7,062 nucleotides of DNA. Origin: JAZRUY01 sp045598845 (lineage in GTDB: Bacteria; Verrucomicrobiota; Lentisphaeria; Victivallales; Victivallaceae). The DNA lies in the NCBI GenBank assembly GCA_045598845.1, contig JAZRUY010000116.1, forward strand, positions 1 through 7,062, written 5' to 3'. Under the pieces are notes generated by a model. That model did not search any database, was not told the DNA's origin, and saw only the letters and a program-made list of their open reading frames with translations. Both the position numbers and the translations under genes were made by a program. This document shows positions 1 through 6,400 of this stretch, one piece after another (position 1 is the stretch's first letter; every line of letters starts with the position of its first letter).

Positions 1-229
1 CTTTCCCGTTTTTGCGGGGCTTTCCCGTCTCGGTATCATCGGAATTGCCGTCCTTACCGGAATACAGATCGGCAAAATAAGATTCCACCAGTTCCCGCAA
101 GTCTTCCGGTATTACCGTTTTATCTCCGGCTGAGGTATCCAGTCCCTGCCGTTCCAGTTCCGACACGATTTCCTGCACCGTCCTGCCGTAACCGGACGCC
201 AGTGTTTTGGCTGTGAGTTTTTTGTTCAT
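1..229 (-). CDS. infB: Translation initiation factor IF-2, N-terminal fragment (cut by window edge)
   Basis: This is the first 76 codons of a gene that continues past the left edge. The full product would be the GTPase that brings initiator tRNA to the 30S ribosome in the cytoplasm. The visible part has a small helical domain of the IF2_N type (about residues 3-52, starting MNKKLTAKTLASGYGRTVQE). It is followed by a charged stretch rich in Asp, Lys and Gly (from about 57) that looks like the start of the variable linker usual in IF-2. The GTPase domain is not in view. The ATG at 229 has a GGAGAG ribosome binding site at 236-241, 6 bases upstream. The gene starts 21 bases after the nusA stop on the same strand, the classical nusA-infB order, and is probably cotranscribed with it. 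The identification rests on the short N-domain plus this gene order. Confidence 0.8.
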   Translation of the reverse strand, partial: MNKKLTAKTLASGYGRTVQEIVSELERQGLDTSAGDKTVIPEDLRELVESYFADLYSGKDGNSDDTETGKPRKNGK

Positions 230-250
230 TTTTCACTCTCCGCATCCGGT

Positions 251-1474
251 TCAGCCGTTGATTTTACGAAAGGCCCGCGCCACTTCATCGGCGTCTATGC
301 CTTCAATAGCGGCTACGGCCGCTTCTCCTGCCGCTTTAAGTCCGTCTATGGTAACATAACCGGAACGCACCATGATATTGGCGGTTTCCTCGTTGATTCC
401 GGTGTCCAGCATCAGATTGGATACGGCCATCCGGATTTTTTCCTCCAGACCGCTTTCGATGTTCTGAATCAGGATCCGGTAACCTACCAGTTTACCGGAA
501 AGTTGTACATTCTGACCGCGTTTGCCGAATGCCAGTTTTGATTGCTCCTCGGTGACTTTCGCGATCATGGTCCGGTTTTCTTCGTTGACTTCCAGCGAGG
601 TTATTTGCGCCGGACTCATGGCGTTGATTGCGAATTGGCGCACATCTTCGCTCCACGGCACAATGTCCACCCGTTCGTTGCCGAGTTCGGCGGTGATCCC
701 CCGCACCCGCATCCCGCGCTGACCGACGCAGGCTCCGACCGGATCAATGCGGCTGTCATTGCTGGCCACGGCGATTTTGGTGCGCACTCCGGGATCGCGG
801 GCTATGGCCTTTATTTCCACGATTCCGTCCCGGATTTCACTTACTTCGCGTTCAAACAGCAAACGGATGAAATCATTGTTGCTGCGCGATACGATCAGAC
901 TCGGACCGTGCGCTTCCGGGTCGACTTTTACCAGCATCGCATTGATACGGTCGCCCGGCATATAGATTTCCCCGGGAATTTTGTCGCGCGATGACATCAC
1001 GCCTTCCGCCCGCTGAAAATCAATGATCACGTTGCCGCCCTCGAAACGGGAAACGATTCCGTTGAGCAGAGAATGCACCCGGTCGGAAAATTCTTCCACC
1101 ACATTCTGTTTCTCCACGCTGCGCAACTGCTGCGCCAGAGCCTGCTGCGCCGCTTTCGCGGCGATGCGGCCGAAATCCCGGGGCTGAATTTCCCATTTGA
1201 TTTTATCGCCAGGTTTGGTTTCCGGAAATTCTCTCCTCACCTTGTTGTAGAGTATCTGGTCCGGACCGGGATTTTCATTTACCACTTCCAGAATCGCCCA
1301 GACTTTGAGTTTGCCGCTTTTGCGGTCAAGTTTCACTTCGATTTCCGTGGCCGGATTCATGCTTTTTGCGGCGGCCGCTTTAACGGACTCTTCGATAAGC
1401 GATATCAGTACTTCCCGGTCAATGCCGCGTTCCGATTCCATTACATCCAGCAACTGAAGCAGTTCATTGTTCAT
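251..1474 (-). CDS. nusA: Transcription termination/antitermination factor NusA
   Basis: NusA binds RNA polymerase and nascent RNA, promoting pausing and intrinsic termination and taking part in antitermination. The 407-residue product has the family order: N-terminal polymerase-binding domain (about 1-125, with the conserved-type QPRDFGRIAAKAA at 97-109), S1 domain (about 132-200), KH1 with DPVGACVGQRGMRV at 244-257, and KH2 with LAFGKRGQNVQLS at 314-326. The tail (about 350-403) reads as one helix-hairpin-helix/acidic-repeat-like unit (GINEETANIMVRSGY, then IEGIDADEVARAF). E. coli NusA is about 495 residues with two such C-terminal units, so this is a single-unit form. The start at 1474 is supported by a strong GGAGGAGGA at 1481-1489, 6 bases upstream. 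infB follows after 21 bases. No rimP lies directly upstream, unlike many bacteria. A promoter and an intrinsic terminator lie in its leader (see those entries). Confidence 0.97.
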   Translation of the reverse strand: MNNELLQLLDVMESERGIDREVLISLIEESVKAAAAKSMNPATEIEVKLDRKSGKLKVWAILEVVNENPGPDQILYNKVRREFPETKPGDKIKWEIQPRDFGRIAAKAAQQALAQQLRSVEKQNVVEEFSDRVHSLLNGIVSRFEGGNVIIDFQRAEGVMSSRDKIPGEIYMPGDRINAMLVKVDPEAHGPSLIVSRSNNDFIRLLFEREVSEIRDGIVEIKAIARDPGVRTKIAVASNDSRIDPVGACVGQRGMRVRGITAELGNERVDIVPWSEDVRQFAINAMSPAQITSLEVNEENRTMIAKVTEEQSKLAFGKRGQNVQLSGKLVGYRILIQNIESGLEEKIRMAVSNLMLDTGINEETANIMVRSGYVTIDGLKAAGEAAVAAIEGIDADEVARAFRKING

Positions 1475-1480
1475 TTTATT

Positions 1481-1489
1481 TCCTCCTCC
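1481..1489 (-). promoter_or_regulatory. Strong Shine-Dalgarno site of nusA
   Basis: On the minus strand the sequence reads GGAGGAGGA and ends 6 bases before the nusA ATG. It is near-perfectly complementary to the 16S rRNA 3' end and fixes the start codon at 1474. Confidence 0.85.
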
Positions 1490-1554
1490 GGGTTTAAGTT
1501 TGAAACTTCCGATTCCTTAATTTCATGGTTCCCCGCCGGTAGTATTTCCGGCCG

Positions 1555-1582
1555 TTAACAAAAAAGCGGGAAAACCCGCTTT
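1555..1582 (-). terminator. Intrinsic terminator in the nusA leader (candidate attenuator)
   Basis: On the minus strand an 8-bp stem AAAGCGGG/CCCGCTTT (1575-1582 with 1563-1570) closes a TTTT loop. It is followed by a T run (six T counting stem-distal bases, then G, then TT) at 1555-1565. The polarity is right for stopping leftward transcription. It lies about 80 bases upstream of the nusA start and downstream of the promoter at 1631-1659, so it would act inside the nusA leader RNA as well as ending any read-through from the small gene at 1669-1923. The U tract is interrupted by a G. A simple terminator for the upstream gene is the alternative reading. Confidence 0.75.
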
Positions 1583-1603
1583 GTTCTGCCAACAACGCTC
1601 ACG

Positions 1604-1621
1604 GCGGCATCTGCCGGCCGC
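1604..1621 (-). promoter_or_regulatory. Small hairpin at the 5' end of the nusA leader
   Basis: On the minus strand GCGGC (1617-1621) can pair with GCCGC (1604-1608) around an 8-base loop, just after the predicted transcription start near 1624. The bases at its 5' edge (AAAGCGG) could instead pair with the CCGCTTT arm of the terminator at 1563-1570, so two exclusive folds can be drawn. This comes from base pairing by eye; no energy was computed. Confidence 0.35.
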
Positions 1622-1630
1622 TTTGCTTTT

Positions 1631-1659
1631 AATATATAACCGGTGTATGCGATATGCAA
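1631..1659 (-). promoter_or_regulatory. Sigma70-type promoter for nusA-infB
   Basis: On the minus strand the -35 is TTGCAT (1654-1659), the spacer is 17 bases, and the -10 is TATATT (1631-1636). Transcription would start near 1624, giving a leader of about 150 bases before nusA. It sits in the gap just after the stop codon of the small upstream gene (1669-1671). I saw no equally good promoter between the terminator at 1555-1582 and nusA. Confidence 0.6.
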
Positions 1660-1668
1660 GCCGCTTTG

Positions 1669-1923
1669 TTATTCCCGTTTTTTTGAGTTGCCGCAGTGCA
1701 GTCCCAGCACCAGTATTCCGGCAATGATTGCCGCGGTGATTCCGGCTCCGGGACCGTGGATGCTGCCGATTGCGATTCCGGCGGCCGCTGCTGAAAGTGC
1801 TGTTTTCAGCAGTAAAACCAGGCAGCCTCCCAGCCGGAATCCGACGGCGGCGGCCGCCGCTATGACCATAGCCGCCAGGGCGTATCGGATAATGTTTTCC
1901 CAGTTCGCTTCCGGCAGTGTCAT
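1669..1923 (-). CDS. Small putative membrane protein of unknown function
   Basis: I do not recognise this 84-residue product. It is strongly hydrophobic, with three likely membrane segments (about 11-28, 31-54 and 59-76), many Ala and Gly, short polar ends and a basic C-terminal tail (SKKRE). This would suit a small inner-membrane protein. A promoter-like pair (1969-1996) lies about 45 bases upstream of the ATG, and the nusA promoter begins just past its stop. The ribosome binding site is weak: only a GGGAA some 13 bases upstream of the ATG is visible. Ala-rich frames can arise by chance in GC-rich DNA, and a longer frame exists opposite it, but that one is proline-rich and has no promoter support. 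Read-through transcription could carry it into nusA. Confidence 0.55.
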   Translation of the reverse strand: MTLPEANWENIIRYALAAMVIAAAAAVGFRLGGCLVLLLKTALSAAAAGIAIGSIHGPGAGITAAIIAGILVLGLHCGNSKKRE

Positions 1924-1968
1924 TTTATTGGATAGTTCCCGCGTGATATATCCGTTTCTTTTCGCTGA

Positions 1969-1996
1969 AATATAGATGCTGAACCGGTTTTTACAA
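1969..1996 (-). promoter_or_regulatory. Leftward promoter of the small membrane gene
   Basis: On the minus strand TTGTAA (1991-1996), a 16-base spacer and TATATT (1969-1974) form a sigma70-like promoter. The predicted start is near 1962, about 39 bases before the ATG at 1923. It is arranged back to back with the rightward tsaE promoter; the two -35 boxes are 12 bases apart. Confidence 0.5.
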
Positions 1997-2008
1997 ACTT
2001 TCTCCGGC

Positions 2009-2037
2009 TTGATTTGATGTTCCTTCCGGCATATATT
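2009..2037 (+). promoter_or_regulatory. Rightward promoter of tsaE and the CPBP protease gene
   Basis: TTGATT (2009-2014), a 17-base spacer and TATATT (2032-2037) match the sigma70 consensus well. Transcription would begin near 2044, about 74 bases before the tsaE ATG at 2118. Confidence 0.6.
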
Positions 2038-2117
2038 TTTACCGCGGACCGGAATTTTATCCGCCGTATGCGTTATTGCCCCTGTATTCAGATTTTGTTA
2101 AGGACAGCGGAAAGTTT

Positions 2118-2555
2118 ATGGAAAAAAAGATAATCGGTGATTTTATCAGCGGCTCTCCCGGGGATACGGAAAAATTTGCTTCTGTCCTGGCGGAAAAATT
2201 GCCGCGCGGTACTGTGATTCTGCTGTACGGTGATTTGGGGGCCGGCAAAACGGTGTTCGCCCGCGGTTTCGCCCGCGGGTTGGGTATAACGGAGCCGGTA
2301 TCCAGTCCTACCTACACGATTGTCCAGGAGTATCCGCTGCCGGACGGCGGCATGTTGTACCATCTGGATTTATACCGTATTGACGGCGAGGCTTCCGCAC
2401 TGGCTTTCGGCGCGGATGAATTTCTCAATGACGGGATGAGTTACGCGCTGGTCGAATGGCCGGAGCGTATCAACGGCATTCTGCCCGCCTCAGCCGTTGA
2501 AATAACCATTGAGCATCTGGCGGAGGACCGTCGCCGGATCGTTTTCCGCCGATGA
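2118..2555 (+). CDS. tsaE: tRNA threonylcarbamoyladenosine biosynthesis ATPase TsaE
   Basis: TsaE (YjeE) is the ATPase partner of TsaB-TsaD, which install the t6A modification at position 37 of ANN-decoding tRNAs in the cytoplasm. From the ATG at 2118 the product is 145 residues, a normal family length. It has a Walker A motif GDLGAGKT (38-45), the family motif SSPTYTIV (62-69), YHLDLYRI (81-88) and LVEWPERI (101-108). I chose the ATG at 2118 because the only longer option in frame is a TTG at 2076 with no ribosome binding site, adding residues unlike the family. A purine-rich GCGGAAAG lies just before 2118, and AAGGA is further upstream. The stop overlaps the start of the next gene (ATGA), so the two are probably translationally coupled. 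tsaB and tsaD are not in view. Confidence 0.95.
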   Translation: MEKKIIGDFISGSPGDTEKFASVLAEKLPRGTVILLYGDLGAGKTVFARGFARGLGITEPVSSPTYTIVQEYPLPDGGMLYHLDLYRIDGEASALAFGADEFLNDGMSYALVEWPERINGILPASAVEITIEHLAEDRRRIVFRR

Positions 2556-3253
2556 CCGTCGCCGCTCTTGCTTTCCGCCGTTCTTCTGTGGCATGGCTGA
2601 TAATTGCCGGCACTGTATTGACCGGCTTCGCCGCCGGGCAGGCCGGGGTGTGGATCGCCGGATGCTGCGGAGCGGAAACCACGGTGCGGCTGCTGGTTGG
2701 TGAATATGCGTCTTCAATCGCATATATCTCGTTCTTAATCATCGTTTTATCTTATCTCTGTGTCGGTGATTGGCGCAATACGCTGTCAACACTGCTTAAA
2801 AACTTGATTTGCAATGATTTAATCTTGGTTTTATCCTTGCTGATATTTTTTCTGCTCGTCTCGGTGCCGCTTACTTCTCTCTGGTGTAAAGTATTGGGGC
2901 AATTGGGTATCGTCTGCTCGACCGGTCAGCCGCTGCGGGATTTGATAGCGGATTCCCCTCCCGGGCTCAAATGCTTATTTTTCTTTCTCACGGTGTTTTT
3001 AGTCCCGCTGGGGGAGGAATTGTTGTTCCGTCTCGCGCTTTTTTCCGCTTTCCGCGGTGTTTTTTCCGTGCCGTGTTCCGTTTGTTTTACCGCGCTGATA
3101 TTCGGCGCCGCGCATTTTTTTCTGTCCGGCTTTCCGGCTCTGACCCTGCTCGGAGTGCTGGCGCAGTGGATTTTTCTGCGTACCGGCAAACTGAGCGCCG
3201 CCTGGATTTTCCATGCGCTGAACAACTTGGCCGCATTTATTGCCGCGGTTTGA
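2552..3253 (+). CDS. CPBP family (CAAX/Abi-type) intramembrane metalloprotease
   Basis: This 233-residue, very hydrophobic protein has several membrane segments (clear ones at about 13-35, 53-71, 88-107, 140-153, 176-200). It carries the motifs of the CPBP/Abi family in order: EELLFR (155-160, the glutamate pair and Arg), FGAAHFF (184-190, His188) and HALNN (221-225, the HxxxN motif). In studied relatives such as Rce1 these residues form the active site of a membrane protease. The bacterial substrate is usually unknown, and roles range from peptide processing to bacteriocin immunity. Its ATG overlaps the tsaE stop by ATGA, and it has no good ribosome binding site of its own at normal spacing, which points to coupled translation with tsaE. 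The functional link to tRNA modification is unclear; shared transcription may be all that connects them. Confidence 0.9.
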   Translation: MTVAALAFRRSSVAWLIIAGTVLTGFAAGQAGVWIAGCCGAETTVRLLVGEYASSIAYISFLIIVLSYLCVGDWRNTLSTLLKNLICNDLILVLSLLIFFLLVSVPLTSLWCKVLGQLGIVCSTGQPLRDLIADSPPGLKCLFFFLTVFLVPLGEELLFRLALFSAFRGVFSVPCSVCFTALIFGAAHFFLSGFPALTLLGVLAQWIFLRTGKLSAAWIFHALNNLAAFIAAV

Positions 3254-3268
3254 TTTTTTTGTTTTTTT
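3229..3268 (+). terminator. Possible weak terminator after the CPBP gene
   Basis: GGCCGC (3229-3234) can pair with GCGGTT (3245-3250), with two G-U pairs, around a 10-base loop. It overlaps the gene's last codons and stop, and two runs of seven T follow (3254-3260 and 3262-3268). The stem is weak, but the T-rich tail suggests transcription ends here. Confidence 0.35.
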
Positions 3269-3300
3269 ATCGAAAATCCGTCTGTTCCGGCTTGAATGGG

Positions 3301-3329
3301 CTGTCAACCTGCATTATTGTATTTATATT
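3301..3329 (+). promoter_or_regulatory. Candidate promoter of the giant protease-adhesin gene
   Basis: CTGTCA (3301-3306), a 17-base spacer and TATATT (3324-3329) form a moderate sigma70-like promoter in the 206-base gap before the giant gene. The start would fall near 3336, leaving a leader of about 124 bases. The leader contains a small inverted repeat TACGC/GCGTA near 3376-3390. A perfect TATAAT at 3436-3441 is too close to the ribosome binding site to serve this gene. Confidence 0.45.
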
Positions 3330-3445
3330 ATTATGCGGTAGCGATTATAGCGTGTTGTCCTTATGCGTTTCACGTTACGCGTCATGCGTACTGCTGCCGC
3401 TCGCGATCGGGGTTTGATGATTTGAAACAATTTTTTATAATTTTC

Positions 3446-3452
3446 AGGAGGG
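3446..3452 (+). promoter_or_regulatory. Shine-Dalgarno site that fixes the start of the giant gene
   Basis: AGGAGGG ends 7 bases before the ATG at 3460. An in-frame TGA stands at 3418-3420 and no other ATG lies between, so the protein cannot be extended to include an upstream signal peptide. Confidence 0.88.
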
Positions 3453-3459
3453 TTTGAAA

Positions 3460-6400
3460 ATGGCGGGAAGCACTTACGTTAAGCCGGCTGACACTTTGGA
3501 ATGGCGCGACGGCATCGCTCATTCCGAAATCAAGGTTACCACCGGCGAATATGCCGGGCAGACCGTGTATATCATGGGTGTTGACGGGCTTACCTGGGAC
3601 GATTTCAAACTCAACGAAGGCGGAGAGGCAGGTTCGGTCGGGCGCTATTATTATCTCGATCCTAAAGTGGTCGATGCGGAAAAGCGCTCCAACGCTTTTC
3701 ATCCGAATGATGCGGATCTCTGCTGGGCCGGCGCGGCGTCCAATATTCTGGCCTGGACCGGCTGGGCTTACGGTCCGGACTATTCCGGTAACGCCGCTCT
3801 GTGGAATTATTCCGGGCGTAAAGACGGTCTCGATGTGGAAGGTCAGAAAATATGCATCACCAATGAGGACGATGTGTATGATACTTTCAAATTGGCCGGT
3901 CATGCCGAGGGGGGGGGGACTCTTTCCGGAGTAACCGAGTTTTACAACAGCGCTTATTCCGGCTGGGATGAGTCGGTGAGCAGCGGCTCTATTTCCGGAA
4001 GTACCGGAGGATTGACGCTGCTTTTGGAGAAGCTTACTCAGGGCGCCGGCTGCGGAATGAGCGTTAGCTGGTACGGTCCGATTTCCCATGCGATTACCGT
4101 CTGGGGATTGCGGGTGGATAACACCTATCCGGAAAGCGATCCGCGCCATTGGACCGGTATCGTGCTGACCGATTCCGATGACAGCATTGATTATTCCGAC
4201 GGACGGGATGCCGCTGATCTGCTGAAAATCATTGATATCGAGTGGGACTGGATTGAAGGCGAATACCGCGTAATGTCTTCGTATAACAACGGCTACAGCA
4301 TAGGTTTTGACTATGTTGATATGCGCCACAGTTACTACGAGACTTTTGTCAATCCGGAGTCGGAGCGCTATTCCGAGCGGGTTGTCAACAAAATGGTGGC
4401 CAAGAATACGGTGGTCGGTTCCTCAGTTTCCGATACCGATTACCGCCAGCAGTTGATTTTTTCCGGCGGTGTCGCCAGCGGCACCGCGGTGTCGGACGGC
4501 GGTCTGGCGGTGGCCAGCACCGGCGGCGCGGTTTCCGGTTTCAGTATCGACGGCGATGGCGCAACCGTGCTGGTTTGCTCCGGCGGTCTTGCGGTTGGCG
4601 GCACCGTGGCCGGTAGCGGTGTGCAGCCGGTGTCCGGAATCGTTGCGCAGATTGTCAGCGACAGTCTCGGCCCAGGCAATTACAATGCCGGATTGCTGGT
4701 GGCCGGCAGTGCGCGTAACAACACTGTTGTTTCCGGCGGGGTGGAAACCGTTCTTTCCGGCGGCGCTGTTTTCATGGAAACGGTGGAATCCGGCGGCCGC
4801 CAGATAATAAATGCCGGCGCAAGTGCTTACGGTGATACTGTCGAATCCGGCGGTACCCAGTCGGTGCTCGGTTCCGCCGGCGCTGATACGGTTTACGGTA
4901 CCCAGATAATTTCCGGAGTGCAGGGAAAAGCGTGCAATGCCGTGGTTGTTTCCGGCGGTGAGCAGATACTGAACGGCGGTAATTCTGTTGATACGATAGT
5001 GTCGTCCGGCGGCATTCAAACGGTTAAACTCGGGATTGCGTCCCGTACTATGGTTTACAACGGCGGAGTGCTGGATATCAGCGGCGGTCAGGCCGGTGAA
5101 ACCAGTGCTTTTTCCGGCTCGGTCATCAATGCCGGCGGCAGTTTGCAGAGCGCCTGGATCGGCGGCGGCGCGGTGCTCAATGTTTCATCCGGGGCAACTG
5201 TGACCGGTCTCCGCCAGCAGAAAGGCGGCATCATCAATTTTGAGGTGCTCGGCGGTGACGATGATACCCGTATCGGCGGTATATACAGTCCGACTGCCGA
5301 CGGTCGGACCAGTTCTTCTTTCAGTTGCTCCGGCGGTTCGGCTTCCGGTTTCTTTATCGGTTCCGGTGCGGTTGTAAAAATCACTTCCGGCGGGGAATTC
5401 GCCGCCGGCACGGTGATGAGCGGCGGTGCTTTGGAAGTCGAATCCGGAAAAGTTTATGACTTGACTCAGCAGAAACACGGCGCTTTGCGTTTTACGGTAA
5501 CCGGCGGCGGTGATGAGGTTGAAATATCCGGGTACAATACCGATACGGAAACTGATTTCAGTTATGCGGACGGATTGGCGGAAAATATAGTGATTTACCG
5601 CGGCGGTGCCGTTTCAGTGATTTCCGGCGGCGAATTCAATTTCGGTACGGTGATGAGCGGCGGAGCGCTGGAGGTTGAAAGCGGTACGGTTACCGGTTTG
5701 ACTCTCGGGCGCGGCGGAGTGTTGAATTTCACGGTTGACGGTGCTGATACCGGTACGGCCATCGGCGGTACCGATGCGGTAACCGGAACCGACTTCAGTT
5801 ACTCTGCCGGCCGTGCGGAAGGTTTTGTGGTGAATTCCGGCGCTGAGGTGAAAGTCGTCAACGGTGGAACTTTTGCCTCCGGCCGGATTGCCTCCGGCGG
5901 TGTGCTTGCGGTGGAGGACGGCGGAGTTCTTGAACAGCTTACCGCTGCCGGCGAGGTGCGTCTTGCCGCCGGCGGTACGGTGAGCGGTAACGGTTTCACT
6001 TTCGATTTGTCCGGCGGCGGTGAAGGCAATGCGTCAGTCATACTCAATGATTTCTTCGCTTTTGACAATTCGGGAACCTGGAGTATTACCGCTTCCGGCG
6101 GGGAGGGTGAATATCTGCTGGCCGGCAATGCCGGAGACGTTTCCGGTCTTACCATGACGGTATGCGGTGCCGGCGGCGAGGTTCTTGGCGATATCGTTTT
6201 CGGCTGTACCGCTGAACTTGACGACGGGCTGTACTATACTCTGCTCAATAATGATGCCGGTGTTCTTTGCCTGACGGTGACGGAGGACGGAATCTCTTTG
6301 CCGGAGCCGGTGCTGACTCCGTCCGGCGAATGGACGAACGGCGCGGTTACTGTTAAAATGACGGCGCCTGATTATCAGTTGGAATACAGTCTTGACGGCG

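Noticed and set aside
542..1558. Plus-strand frames of 150 and 161 codons opposite nusA
   Set aside because: They lie antisense to a well-conserved nusA, and their composition is that of a reversed coding strand.
1643..1975. Plus-strand 110-codon frame opposite the small membrane gene
   Set aside because: It runs through the leftward promoter and the nusA promoter, has no ribosome binding site, and is rich in Pro, Ser and Ala as expected for a shadow frame.
2076..2117. TTG start at 2076 adding 14 residues to TsaE
   Set aside because: There is no ribosome binding site and the extra residues do not fit the family. The ATG at 2118 gives a normal-length TsaE.
2068..2133. A 21-codon upstream frame (ATG at 2068) overlapping the tsaE start
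   Set aside because: There is no convincing ribosome binding site, and chance frames of this size are common.
3363..3425. A 20-codon frame in the leader of the giant gene
   Set aside because: There is no ribosome binding site upstream, so it is probably chance.
3414..3441. TTGATG-16-TATAAT promoter-like pair just before the giant gene
   Set aside because: The start would fall inside the Shine-Dalgarno sequence near 3448, leaving an unusable leader. The upstream pair at 3301-3329 fits better.
3382..4329. Long 315-codon frame on the minus strand opposite the protease domain
   Set aside because: It is the mirror of a clearly coding plus-strand domain with recognisable catalytic motifs. It has no recognisable family features and is a by-product of codon bias.
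4423..6155. Several minus-strand frames opposite the repeat region
   Set aside because: Regular SGG codons on the plus strand create long open antisense frames rich in Pro, Thr and Ala. None has a start signal or family features.
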